Shown: positions 24,057 to 32,122, numbered from the stretch's first letter. The stretch is 64,000 nt of DNA from Paenibacillus pabuli (GCF_039831995.1 NZ_JBDOIO010000001.1:62001-126000), one strand, 5' to 3'. Notes: generated by a model not told the origin, from the letters alone. Numbers and translations are program-made.

Positions 24057-24446
24057 ATGGATAATGTTCATGTTTCAGTTGGTGCTATCATTCACGACAA
24101 TAAAATATTACTTGTAAAAACTCGAAGTTCCAGCGGATATTGGACGCTACCTGGAGGTAAAGTTGAGCCAGGTGAGACACTATTCGAAGCAGTCATCCGG
24201 GAAATTTATGAAGAAACTGGACTTGTTGTTGAATCTTACGCGCATCTGAGTTGTCGTACACGTAAACTCCATTACAAGACCTACTTTGTAAACTATTTCC
24301 TTTGTTCTCCTGTATGCGATGTATCACAATTGAGAGACATTAACGACGAAGTGTTCAGTATTTCATGGTTCCCGTTGGAAGATATCAATTCAATTGAGTT
24401 CTCTTCTCTGGAAGATTATAATATCTTGTCAAGTATTTGTGCTTAA
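24057..24446 (+). CDS. Nudix hydrolase (MutT-like)
   Basis: 129 residues. The full Nudix box G-x5-E-x7-R-E-x2-E-E-x-G-L is present (about residues 37-59: G-G-K-V-E-P-G-E-T ... R-E-I-Y-E-E-T-G-L), preceded by W-T-L-P-G-G. It hydrolyses nucleoside diphosphates linked to another moiety; MutT-type members remove 8-oxo-dGTP. With Fpg at 11688 it could form an oxidised-guanine clean-up pair, but the substrate is inferred. Confidence 0.9.
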   Translation: MDNVHVSVGAIIHDNKILLVKTRSSSGYWTLPGGKVEPGETLFEAVIREIYEETGLVVESYAHLSCRTRKLHYKTYFVNYFLCSPVCDVSQLRDINDEVFSISWFPLEDINSIEFSSLEDYNILSSICA

Positions 24447-24690
24447 TATAGACGGTTGGTCTTTCCGTAGCTTAGGCTAAAAGACCTTTAATATGTACCT
24501 CCTGGTGGGTAATGTTGAGTTTGATTCTCAACGGGTAAGCTCTTGATTCTTCATTTGTTGGCACAAGTCAAGTGGTTGTGGGCTAACTGCTTGATAGTCT
24601 ATTATAGACTCTCCTTTCTGTAAGGGAAGATAGCCTACCCTGCGGATTTAATCCCCATCCGTGCCACTTACGGCGAAGGGGATTTTTATT
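24447..24690 (+). ncRNA. Structured non-coding region with tRNA-like parts
   Basis: There is no gene between 24446 and 24717. The stretch is dense in hairpins: GGTCTTT..AAAGACC enclosing TAGC/GCTA (24458-24487), a T-arm-like GTTGAG-TTTGATT-CTCAAC (24514-24532), AGTCTA-TTA-TAGACT (24596-24610), and a long-range GGCAC..GTGCC closing pair (24560-24665). It ends in the terminator at 24649. Parts resemble a class II tRNA that has drifted (variable-arm-like CCTT..AAGG, TTA in the anticodon-like loop). This could be a regulatory RNA or decayed tRNA genes. Confidence 0.4.
24649..24688 (+). terminator. Terminator of the structured non-coding region
   Basis: AATCCCC (24650-24656) pairs with GGGGATT (24678-24684), with an inner CCGT/ACGG stem, followed by TTTATT. 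Confidence 0.7.
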
Positions 24691-24716
24691 ATGTCTATAT
24701 TAAAAGGAGAATTGTT

Positions 24717-25037
24717 ATGAACGATGTAGAAATTAGGCAACGTATAAAGGAACTAAATTTACAGCAAGAGAAAGCATTTACAGAGACAGAGAACTACGAT
24801 GAATTTATGCGAAAGTCAGAGCAGATAACTAAAGAGTTCCGGCTAATTCGCAGTAAATGTATACATAAAATAGATTTTGACAATAGGAAAACGGGAGATT
24901 TAGCCAGCTGTAATGTATGTGATGAATTCTTCTGGGTATGTTTACAGTCACCTACATATACATGTCAGTATGACATTAAAACTGATCCTCACCGCGATGA
25001 GTGTATTTACTGTCATCAACCTTTGGAACGAAAGTAA
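24717..25037 (+). CDS. Hypothetical protein with two CxxC pairs
   Basis: 106 residues, ATG behind AAAAGGAG. Helical first half (E-I-R-Q-R-I-K-E-L). The second half holds C-N-V-C-D-E (about 67) and C-I-Y-C-H-Q (about 98), a likely zinc site. Role unknown. Confidence 0.7.
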   Translation: MNDVEIRQRIKELNLQQEKAFTETENYDEFMRKSEQITKEFRLIRSKCIHKIDFDNRKTGDLASCNVCDEFFWVCLQSPTYTCQYDIKTDPHRDECIYCHQPLERK

Positions 25038-25130
25038 AAATTAAGTAATGGTTAACTCCTTTAATCATCCTTTATATTAATAGATATGTAAAGATAAGGA
25101 ATATAAGATTACTGAAGGGTGTTGAGTTAT

Positions 25131-25634
25131 ATGATCGATCCTCAACAATTAACTAAAGCAGAAAGCGAACGCCTACAAGAGGTTTACGAAAAAGGGGAAC
25201 TAGACTTTATCGGGGATATTGACGTTTTCCTATTACGTTTAGGGGCGTTTAATTCTAAGAATTCCGGAAATCTTCGTTTATTTGGTATAATCAGTGTGAT
25301 GCCTGCGCTCCCAACTGGCGTATTCTTTAATTCTGATGGTACTATCAGAAAACGTTGGTATGACGGATCATTATCTGACGCTGTACGTTTTAAGGATGTC
25401 CTTTGGCAAAAAGGGCAGATGTACACTTATATCGAACTGCACGAGAGATTTGAAGCTAAGTTGTTAGACTTCAGATTCGATGTCGATGGTGAAGGCTACG
25501 CTGAATTTAAGTTCGAAATAACTGCCCAATATGACAGCAAAGGGTTCGATATCGGGCAGATACTTAATGTAACATGCGATCACGATTACTACGGTACAGG
25601 TTATTGTCCTTGGCAGGCATTTAATAAATACTAA
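25131..25634 (+). CDS. Hypothetical protein
   Basis: 167 residues from the ATG at 25131; earlier in-frame GTG/TTG codons at 25119/25122 sit within the GAAGGG ribosome binding region. Helix then beta-rich part (F-D-V-D-G-E-G-Y-A-E-F). No motif recognised. Lies just before the NADAR gene. Confidence 0.65.
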   Translation: MIDPQQLTKAESERLQEVYEKGELDFIGDIDVFLLRLGAFNSKNSGNLRLFGIISVMPALPTGVFFNSDGTIRKRWYDGSLSDAVRFKDVLWQKGQMYTYIELHERFEAKLLDFRFDVDGEGYAEFKFEITAQYDSKGFDIGQILNVTCDHDYYGTGYCPWQAFNKY

Positions 25635-25650
25635 TTTAGAGGTGACTAAA

Positions 25651-26145
25651 ATGGAAAAGTATACTTTCTTCTGGGGAAAACAGGATGTATTTTCACAGTG
25701 GCACCCGGCAGTGTTTGTGCACGAAGGTGAAGAATTTACCTGCGCGGAACAGGCAATGATGTACCGAAAAGCTATATTGTTCGGTGATACCGCTGTAGCA
25801 CAGGAACTTTTGACAGTATCACATCCTAGCGCACACAAACAGCTTGGACGTAAAGTTCGGAACTTTGATGACAAAGTTTGGAATAAACATCGCGAACAGA
25901 TTGTATATGATATCAACCTTGATAAATTTACACAAAATCCTAAAATGTTGGCCGCATTAATGCAAACTAAGGGTACCAAATTGGCTGAAGCATCTCCTTA
26001 CGATAAAATCTGGGGTATTGGATTCAAGTCAAGTGACCCTCGTGCTAAGGACTCCGCTAAATGGACAGGATTGAATTTACTGGGAAAAGCGCTAACTCGG
26101 CTTCGTGATAATCTTGAAAATTCAGCTAGCGCAGAAGCTAATTAA
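25651..26145 (+). CDS. NADAR (YbiA-like) domain protein
   Basis: 164 residues from the ATG at 25651 behind AGAGGTG. It covers a whole NADAR domain: F-F-W-G near the start, C-A-E-Q-A-M-M-Y-R-K-A, H-K-Q-L-G-R-K-V, W-x-K-H-R-E-Q-I-V, A-S-P-Y-D-K-I-W-G-I-G and the final G-L-N-L-L-G-K-A-L. NADAR proteins are N-glycosidases acting on ADP-ribose conjugates or riboflavin intermediates; some remove ADP-ribose from guanine bases and pair with DarT-type toxins. In a phage it could reverse host ADP-ribosylation or modify NAD metabolism. That role is inference. Confidence 0.9.
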   Translation: MEKYTFFWGKQDVFSQWHPAVFVHEGEEFTCAEQAMMYRKAILFGDTAVAQELLTVSHPSAHKQLGRKVRNFDDKVWNKHREQIVYDINLDKFTQNPKMLAALMQTKGTKLAEASPYDKIWGIGFKSSDPRAKDSAKWTGLNLLGKALTRLRDNLENSASAEAN

Positions 26146-26210
26146 CCGTGCGCAAATGTATCCCTTACATTTTGATGTATGGGAAGAATTTGCAGCAAGC
26201 TATAGATAAG

Positions 26211-26240
26211 ATAGACATCCGACAGGGTGTCTATTTTAAA
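26211..26240 (+). terminator. Terminator after the NADAR gene
   Basis: ATAGACATCC pairs with GGGTGTCTAT over GACA, then TTTTAAATTT. It lies inside a longer open frame beginning at 26148, which argues for the later ATG start at 26256. Confidence 0.7.
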
Positions 26241-26255
26241 TTTCAGGAGGTTTCT

Positions 26256-26573
26256 ATGGAAAAGTACTGGAGCACTCGTGAAGGTGAAAGTATCCTTATC
26301 AGTAGTATGACAGACCAACATTTAATTAATTCATATCTAATGATGATCCGCAGAGCACCAGAGATCAAAGCTGAAGATATCCTTGCATGTTATGGTGCAG
26401 CTGCAAGTGGCGATATGGCATCATATTACGGTGATCAAGATGCAGAAAACATCCGGAGAACAGATGATATTACATATTTACGAAACAATCTTCATCCATT
26501 CAATGATATTGAGGATGCTTTGATATTACGCGGTATTGATATAGAACAGCTGATTAAAGGTAATCATTCGTGA
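26256..26573 (+). CDS. Hypothetical helical protein
   Basis: 105 residues from the ATG at 26256 behind CAGGAGG. A GTG at 26148 is in frame, but a terminator separates it. Helical, with E-D-I-L-A-C-Y-G-A-A. No family recognised. Confidence 0.7.
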   Translation: MEKYWSTREGESILISSMTDQHLINSYLMMIRRAPEIKAEDILACYGAAASGDMASYYGDQDAENIRRTDDITYLRNNLHPFNDIEDALILRGIDIEQLIKGNHS

Positions 26574-26599
26574 TTACCTTTTGTTGTGTCTTTTGAAAA

Positions 26600-26623
26600 T
26601 CGTAATAATTATTAGGGAGTGAA
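26600..26623 (+). promoter_or_regulatory. TCGTAATAA element 1
   Basis: TCGTAATAATTATTAGGGAGTGAA shares its first 12 bases and the AG-T/G-rich end with elements at 28942, 41692 and 61433. It stands upstream of the leader peptide and chemoreceptor. Candidate phage promoter. Confidence 0.5.
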
Positions 26624-26681
26624 TATAGGATATTTCTGGCAGAAGATTAGTCAGAATCATTCAATTTGAGTTCCTTAATGG

Positions 26682-26734
26682 CTTGACTTTCTAGTTTAGA
26701 GTGCGAATTTCGTTCTCTAAGCTTAAGAGTCGAG
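26682..26734 (+). promoter_or_regulatory. Long hairpin covering the leader-peptide ribosome binding site
   Basis: GACTTTCTAGTTTAGAG (26685-26701) pairs with CTCTAAGCTTAAGAGTC (26715-26731) with 13 Watson-Crick pairs, two wobbles and two mismatches. The outer pairs can reach into CGAGGGGG, the ribosome binding site of the leader gene, so it may gate translation. Confidence 0.55.
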
Positions 26735-26745
26735 GGGGAATTAGT

Positions 26746-26826
26746 ATGGTTAACGTCAATTTAAAGGGTAACACTCGGGGAATCATTGATACTATGCTCC
26801 TCGAACTGGGGGTAAAATCTATATGA
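26746..26826 (+). CDS. 26-residue leader peptide coupled to the chemoreceptor gene
   Basis: Short frame from ATG 26746, 7 bases after GAGGGGG, ending in TGA at 26824-26826. It overlaps the chemoreceptor ATG as ATGA. It encodes [11 protein letters not shown] followed by an amphipathic helix. The site quality and overlap suggest a real leader peptide that couples translation to the chemoreceptor. Confidence 0.5.
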   Translation: MVNVNLKGNTRGIIDTMLLELGVKSI

Positions 26827-28625
26827 AAAGATTAACCTCAAGTTTAAGCCGAAGTTTAACGGCTAGAATTGTATCATTTGTGCTGGCTTTTGTTGTACTG
26901 ACAGTATCAGCGGCTACATGGCTAACTTATACCACGCTGAAGGACGTAGAGTTGAGTAAACTTCGTGATATCCATAAATCTATGGCACTCAGTGTTAACT
27001 TGTATGCTAAAGAGATTAAGGCTATTATCGATGATGTCGAAGCTAAGGATCTTTATGGTAAACCTGATAGTCCGGAGTTTAAGGAGTATATGGCTAACGA
27101 TCCGAACTATATCAAGGTTTACACTTTACTTAGTGAATTAGGTAAGCAGGAGTACATAGGTAGACCTTACTTGCTATACCCTGATGTGGTTGAGTCTAAT
27201 GGAAAGCCTGCAACTATCTTTGTAGCTACTGGAAATCAACTAGCTGAATATGAAATGACTGGACAATCAGCATTTGAGTTACCTCAGATCTTTGTTGACT
27301 TGATGAACGACGTACAGAAAAACGGTAAGGATTATTTGGGAGAAACTCCTGATTATGACGACGGCGATGGTATCTGGATGTCAACTATGACTCAAGTCCT
27401 GGATGAAGATGGTAACTATATCGCAGATTTCAGTATTGACTTTAGCTACGAGTTCATTCATGATGAACTACGGGGTATTCTGTGGAAATCATTAGGACTC
27501 GGTGCAATTCTCGCATTAATTGAAGGGATTTTACTTGTACTCTTGGTACGTAAAATTTTGGCACCTCTCCAAGGTATCAAGGAGTTGACTCAGCGCGCAG
27601 CAGTTGGGGATTTAACTGTTGAATTACCTGAGGATCGTAACGATGAATTCGGTGAACTCTCTAAAAACTTCAATGAAATGTCACGAGGAATGCGGACACT
27701 TATCAGTGAAATTCATAGTAACAGTGCTAAAGTACTTGATGTATCTAGCAAGGTTAAGCTTGAAACATTGGTATTGGTCCGTGCATCTGATGAAAATCAG
27801 GAGAACATGCAAAATATTACTGATGGTGCTGTAGAACAAAAAGTCAGTCTTACCGAAGCTAACCGTTCTACTCAAGAAATGGCTAGTGCTATTCAGAAAA
27901 TCGCAGAAAGCAGTTCACATCTTGCTGATAACAGTAGCTATGTTGCTAGTGAAACTGATATTATTCAGAGTCATATGAATAGTAGTCGCGAAGCTATCAA
28001 TAAAGTTCACTCTTCTATTCAAGACAGCCATGATGGATTGCAGCAAGTTATTGAAAATACCAAAGATATTGTTAATATCGTGGATCGAATTAAGGAAATT
28101 GCGGAGCAAACAAACTTGTTATCATTAAATGCAAGTATTGAAGCTGCACGCGCCGGTGAACATGGTCGAGGTTTCGCAGTAGTTGCTGGAGAAATACGGA
28201 AACTTGCTGAGCATTCCAAAACTGCGTCTAACGATATCGTAGACATCTTGCAACGTGTAAGTGGATCAGTTGACATTTTACAGGCAGCTGCGGCTCAAAG
28301 TAATACAGACCTTGGTGAAAGTGTTACAACAATTGAGCAGGCAACTGAATCTGTCAATAACATCATTAGTCAAATTCGTGAGGTTAATAGTCAGGTCCAG
28401 GAAGTATCTGCTGCAACTGAAGAATTGTCAGCCGGGTCTGAACAAATTGCAGGAACTGTACAGCAATTACACGGTATCTCAAATAAAGCCGAGGAATCAT
28501 CTGTTAAGGCTTATACCAATTCTCAGGCTCAATCAAACACTGTAAAACAACTATCAGTATTGGCTGAACAACTTCAAAAGGAAACTGAACTCGTAGTTGA
28601 AGAAATCAACAAATTCAAAGTGTAA
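26823..28625 (+). CDS. Methyl-accepting chemotaxis protein
   Basis: 600 residues. Transmembrane helix 1 (~14-36), an extracellular sensor of ~180 residues of unknown ligand, transmembrane helix 2 (~222-244), a HAMP domain (~245-300: [19 protein letters not shown]), and a full cytoplasmic signalling domain. The hairpin tip [21 protein letters not shown] (~425) is intact and should bind host CheW/CheA. Such receptors steer swimming by modulating CheA. ATG behind GGGGGTAAAATCT and coupled to the leader peptide. Complete and apparently functional, very unusual on a phage. Confidence 0.96.
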   Translation: MKRLTSSLSRSLTARIVSFVLAFVVLTVSAATWLTYTTLKDVELSKLRDIHKSMALSVNLYAKEIKAIIDDVEAKDLYGKPDSPEFKEYMANDPNYIKVYTLLSELGKQEYIGRPYLLYPDVVESNGKPATIFVATGNQLAEYEMTGQSAFELPQIFVDLMNDVQKNGKDYLGETPDYDDGDGIWMSTMTQVLDEDGNYIADFSIDFSYEFIHDELRGILWKSLGLGAILALIEGILLVLLVRKILAPLQGIKELTQRAAVGDLTVELPEDRNDEFGELSKNFNEMSRGMRTLISEIHSNSAKVLDVSSKVKLETLVLVRASDENQENMQNITDGAVEQKVSLTEANRSTQEMASAIQKIAESSSHLADNSSYVASETDIIQSHMNSSREAINKVHSSIQDSHDGLQQVIENTKDIVNIVDRIKEIAEQTNLLSLNASIEAARAGEHGRGFAVVAGEIRKLAEHSKTASNDIVDILQRVSGSVDILQAAAAQSNTDLGESVTTIEQATESVNNIISQIREVNSQVQEVSAATEELSAGSEQIAGTVQQLHGISNKAEESSVKAYTNSQAQSNTVKQLSVLAEQLQKETELVVEEINKFKV

Positions 28626-28629
28626 TACC

Positions 28630-28660
28630 TAGCCCAGGGACTAAGGTCTCTGGGTATTTA
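28630..28660 (+). terminator. Terminator after the chemoreceptor gene
   Basis: CCCAGGGAC pairs with GTCTCTGGG around TAAG, followed by TATTTATAT. Confidence 0.7.
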
Positions 28661-28684
28661 TATGACGTCAAATTGGACTAACTA

Positions 28685-28713
28685 TTGCATTTACTATCAA
28701 AATATGTTATAAT
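28685..28713 (+). promoter_or_regulatory. Sigma-A-type promoter of a non-coding RNA
   Basis: TTGCAT (28685-28690), 17-base spacer, TATAAT (28708-28713). It points into a region without a gene that ends in a terminator. Confidence 0.7.
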
Positions 28714-28719
28714 AAGGAA

Positions 28720-28905
28720 AGTAATAAATCTTAGATAAAGGTAATAAGTGTGTCCAAGTTTGTTCTCAATTTAATCGATTGCGACAACTTCCACAGCACA
28801 TTTGATTAATCTTTAGCTCGGATGGATTACCACTTTCGTGCTTATGTTAAGCTGCGAAATTCTCCCATTTATAGAGGACCAACGTTGTGTGCGTTGGTTC
28901 TTTTT
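28720..28905 (+). ncRNA. Promoter- and terminator-bounded non-coding RNA candidate (~185 nt)
   Basis: Between the promoter at 28685 and a terminator (ACCAACG-TTGTGTG-CGTTGGT then TTCTTTTTCTTT, ~28878-28910) lies about 185 bases with no credible gene; the best frame is a 19-codon GTG peptide at ~28749. The interior has a D-arm-like TTTAGCTCGGATGGATTA. It may be a regulatory RNA or a strongly altered tRNA-like RNA. Confidence 0.5.
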
Positions 28906-28941
28906 CTTTGTACAGTTAAATAATACGCAGTCCATAATACA

Positions 28942-28965
28942 TCGTAATAAATAATGGATATGAAG
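28942..28965 (+). promoter_or_regulatory. TCGTAATAA element 2
   Basis: TCGTAATAAATAATGGATATGAAG, 67 bases before the nucleotidyltransferase start. Same core as the elements at 26600, 41692 and 61433. Confidence 0.55.
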
Positions 28966-29008
28966 TAGATGGTATAAAAAATAGATTATAATATGGGAGA
29001 GTTGTCTG

Positions 29009-29797
29009 ATGGAAGAATTGAGATACGAATCGGAAGAGGAAATGGTACAATCTACATTTGAGAAAAGTCAATATAAAAAGGATATGGACTTCATCTCTAT
29101 TTTGAAGGTTTTACCTGATTTAGTACCTAGTGCAGAATTTAATCAGTTTATTGAAGAAATTCTCTCCGTCGTTACAGAGAATGATTTCAAATTTCCAGAA
29201 CTAACTGCGCGCATTTCTAATAGTCCTAAACTGTCAAAAAGATACCCAGTTTACTATAAACGTTTCTCTTTTAACGTTGAAAACCTATTGAAAATTAAAG
29301 AATCTTTACACTCCGACTATGAGAATTATCAGGATAACATCAAAAAAGTACGTAAAATCTTGTTGATTTTGGCGCTTAACCGATACTTCACTGAGAATTT
29401 TGCTGAATATGTGCGAGATAAGATTTGTGAAACAAGTTGGTACCAATCTAACTTAGTGCAGGCTGACGTTTTCGAGATTCTGAATGAAGTAAGCAGAGAT
29501 TTCCAATTCTCCTTAGGGCTATTCGGAAGTTTTGCTCGGGGTGATAATGATATGACAAGCGATGTAGACATTGTTATTTTCGCAAAAAATAAAAATAAAG
29601 AGAAATACTTTGAAACTCTGCTTAGAGCATTGAAAGCCGTATTACATAGCAGACTCGGCAGACCTGTTCAGCTTGTTCTACAGAGTCGTGCTAACAACAA
29701 AATTTTAAGTGTAATTTACGAGGATATGATTGTCTTTGGGCCTCCTCACCATATGGAAATTAAAACCAAAGATTTCTTCTTCGGTTATAATAAATAA
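29009..29797 (+). CDS. Nucleotidyltransferase-domain protein, active-looking
   Basis: 262 residues, ATG behind GGGAGAG. A helical N-terminal region (~1-165) precedes a minimal nucleotidyltransferase domain: L-F-G-S-F-A-R-G (~172), then S-D-V-D-I-V-I-F with both catalytic aspartates, and a third acidic strand region later. The enzyme should transfer a nucleotide to protein or RNA, or make a nucleotide product. It heads a three-gene set in which the third protein (30831) is its catalytically decayed paralog. Terminator at 29803. Confidence 0.8.
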   Translation: MEELRYESEEEMVQSTFEKSQYKKDMDFISILKVLPDLVPSAEFNQFIEEILSVVTENDFKFPELTARISNSPKLSKRYPVYYKRFSFNVENLLKIKESLHSDYENYQDNIKKVRKILLILALNRYFTENFAEYVRDKICETSWYQSNLVQADVFEILNEVSRDFQFSLGLFGSFARGDNDMTSDVDIVIFAKNKNKEKYFETLLRALKAVLHSRLGRPVQLVLQSRANNKILSVIYEDMIVFGPPHHMEIKTKDFFFGYNK

Positions 29798-29802
29798 ACT
29801 CT

Positions 29803-29832
29803 ATCCCTCAGATTAAATCTGGGGGATTTTTA
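29803..29832 (+). terminator. Hairpin terminator
   Basis: ATCCCTCAGAT pairs with ATCTGGGGGAT (one wobble) around TAA, then TTTTAATAT. Confidence 0.8.
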
Positions 29833-29914
29833 ATATATCTATAATTAATCCATTTTAATAAGTAGTATGTAGTAATGGATGGAAATATAAAAATAAATAA
29901 TATGAGGTGTCCTT

Positions 29915-30778
29915 ATGTATAATGTAGTCATTAATCTGGATTCTGAGGAAGCAGCTAATTTCGTTAAAGAGCATATCGAGAAAAGTTTACCTTTACTTAA
30001 AGGGGTAGTATCGATATACAAGCAACCTGAAGTCACATCTTTAGATAAAGTTATCGAATCCGTAAAAAATGGTAACTATTCCGGAAAAATTTCAGTAGTA
30101 GCAAAAGATAACATCGAAATCACTGAACATTCTGAATATAAAGTTAAGGTGCAAGGGTATCACGAAGAACTCGATAAACTATTTTATATCAAAGATAAAA
30201 GTACGCGTACATTCAGAGAGCGATTGAGAATTATTTCTAAGGACATCGTGAATCACCTGATGGATATGAGTATGCATTTTACAGATGGACTGACAACTTA
30301 CATAACAAACTCTCTCGATTTTAACTCAGAACTCTCACAGGAAAACGGAGTTGAAATGTACCATGAGGTCATTTCAATTGTTAATTCCTTTGAGAATTTC
30401 TGCGATAAGTATTACTTAGAATCGTCTAAAATTTCACGTATCAACAATGTTTTGGAGTACTTGAAGTCGGATATGGAACATTATTCTAGACTTAATGCTT
30501 CTGAGATTGATGAAAGTCTCTACGTAGGTGGTCCCGAATATACAGGTAAACACTACTCTTTAATATACAAGCATCTTAAGAGTCAGGTACCTTTGCTTAT
30601 CGACGAGTTAGAGAATTTCGGGCCAATTAAAGACAAAGAATTAGTTTACGACATGAAATTCTTACGTAATACATTTTCTAATAGCTTCGAGGGCGACTAC
30701 CTTAAGTTTCACGGTCAACTAGATAGCCTTATCAACTTTGCTGAAAAATTGGTGTCTGAATACAATCGTAATAAATAG
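29915..30778 (+). CDS. Hypothetical helical protein between the nucleotidyltransferase paralogs
   Basis: 287 residues, ATG behind TATGAGGTG. A short alpha/beta N-terminus (V-V-I-N-L-D-S-E-E-A) and a mainly helical remainder (H-L-M-D-M-S-M-H-F, L-K-S-Q-V-P-L-L). No recognised domain. Its N-terminal region has no GS..DxD motif. The position suggests a partner of the flanking nucleotidyltransferase-like proteins. A TAATAAGTAGTATG segment upstream (29856) loosely resembles the TCGTAATAA element. Confidence 0.65.
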   Translation: MYNVVINLDSEEAANFVKEHIEKSLPLLKGVVSIYKQPEVTSLDKVIESVKNGNYSGKISVVAKDNIEITEHSEYKVKVQGYHEELDKLFYIKDKSTRTFRERLRIISKDIVNHLMDMSMHFTDGLTTYITNSLDFNSELSQENGVEMYHEVISIVNSFENFCDKYYLESSKISRINNVLEYLKSDMEHYSRLNASEIDESLYVGGPEYTGKHYSLIYKHLKSQVPLLIDELENFGPIKDKELVYDMKFLRNTFSNSFEGDYLKFHGQLDSLINFAEKLVSEYNRNK

Positions 30779-30830
30779 GTTGCAAGTATAAATACTTAAT
30801 AAAAACTGAATATATAAGGGAGAATTGCAC

Positions 30831-31682
30831 ATGGAATCAAAGGAAACGGTTGGATTTGATTCATTAATTTCTGGGCATGACAGACTTGAGGAAAGAAGGA
30901 AACTCAAGAAAGAGAAGGAATTAAAAGGGCTACACCTAATGCTCAGACTACGGCAAATTTCTGAGTTTATGTCTGACGACGAGGTTCTGGATACTTGTGA
31001 TAAAGTCTCTGAATTTATCGATGGTGCTTTTTTCTTCACTCGTGAGAATTATTCCCACGTGACAGACTCAAGAGGAATACGTAACCTTGATGAAACAGCG
31101 CGTAGAATTAATAATCTCAAAAATAGAGTAGATATCTATAAAAATATGAGGATATCTGCCGATAGTGTAGATGATAAACTGATTACACTTTCGAGAGAAG
31201 TTCTCAGATGTATCGGAACTATTGTAACATATAGATATGACGTATACAGCGACATGTTCATCGAAAAAGTCACTGAGTGTATTCGTAAATGTAATTGGTA
31301 TACCGAAGAACTCGACCAACTCGAAGTAGTGAAGGCTGTATATACTGTTTCAAAAGCTGGAAACTTTAGTATGGTTTTGATTAATTCTGACGATTACCAT
31401 AAAAATAGCGAAGTATCACTTGTTGTTTTTGGCAAAGATAAGGGTCACTATGAACTTAAAATCAAGCCTTTTATTCGGGAATACCAAAAAACATTATACC
31501 GCACTATTGGACGACCTGTAAAAATAATACCATCAGGATACATCGGTAAGGTTGTAGATAAAGACAGTGCGTTTATCACATTCACACGGCAAATTTACAT
31601 GTTCAATGGGTCACCAAAAGAGTGCAGCATTGATTCATACAAAAATTACAAGGAATTTGTACTTAAGTCGCTGTATAGATAG
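30831..31682 (+). CDS. Decayed nucleotidyltransferase paralog
   Basis: 283 residues from the ATG at 30831 behind AAGGGAGA. It aligns over its length with the protein at 29009: V-R/S-x-V-L-R, I-R-K-C-N-W-Y against K-I-C-E-T-S-W-Y, then a domain ending T-I-G-R-P-V-K-I-I against R-L-G-R-P-V-Q-L-V. The catalytic block G-S-x-A-R-G...S-D-V-D is replaced by N-S-D-D-Y-H...S-E-V-S-L-V-V, removing the aspartates. It is therefore probably non-catalytic, perhaps regulatory or a binding partner. Confidence 0.7.
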   Translation: MESKETVGFDSLISGHDRLEERRKLKKEKELKGLHLMLRLRQISEFMSDDEVLDTCDKVSEFIDGAFFFTRENYSHVTDSRGIRNLDETARRINNLKNRVDIYKNMRISADSVDDKLITLSREVLRCIGTIVTYRYDVYSDMFIEKVTECIRKCNWYTEELDQLEVVKAVYTVSKAGNFSMVLINSDDYHKNSEVSLVVFGKDKGHYELKIKPFIREYQKTLYRTIGRPVKIIPSGYIGKVVDKDSAFITFTRQIYMFNGSPKECSIDSYKNYKEFVLKSLYR

Positions 31683-31725
31683 TATTTTTAATAAATATTA
31701 AAATAAATATCGCTGGAGGACAAAT

Positions 31726-32031
31726 ATGAACTACGGATATAAAAAAGACAAGCACTGGGAAGACTTCTGGTCAACTGTTGAAAGATCTAATCGATCGAAA
31801 AGTAATGAAATAACACCTGAACATTTCGATTTTAGTACGATTGTTTCCGTGGTAACGGGTGATGGTACCGAGTACATTCGGGGTTATTGGGGCATGAACT
31901 GGGATGGGATTCAGACAGAATCTATTTACATGACTCCTCTTTTAGACGATGGACCTACTATAGAGGTAAAAATATCCGATATTGTTGAGATTAAGCATGC
32001 TCATGTGCAGAAATTCGTAAGTAAAAAATAA
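31726..32031 (+). CDS. Small hypothetical protein
   Basis: 101 residues, ATG behind CTGGAGG. Contains Y-W-G-M-N-W-D-G and a beta-rich C-terminus resembling an SH3-like barrel. No family recognised. Confidence 0.65.
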   Translation: MNYGYKKDKHWEDFWSTVERSNRSKSNEITPEHFDFSTIVSVVTGDGTEYIRGYWGMNWDGIQTESIYMTPLLDDGPTIEVKISDIVEIKHAHVQKFVSKK

Positions 32032-32052
32032 ACTATAGTCAAACAAACATTT

Positions 32053-32084
32053 TAGGGCTACTGAATCCTCGGTAGCCCTATTTT
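32053..32084 (+). terminator. Hairpin terminator
   Basis: AGGGCTAC pairs with GTAGCCCT over TGAATCCTCG, then ATTTTAG. Confidence 0.75.
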
Positions 32085-32122
32085 AGTATGATATAGAATC
32101 AAAATACATTGGAGGAATAATT

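Noticed and set aside
26148..26255. GTG start extending the gene at 26256 upstream
   Set aside because: A terminator hairpin lies inside the extension, there is no ribosome binding site at the GTG, and the ATG at 26256 has CAGGAGG.
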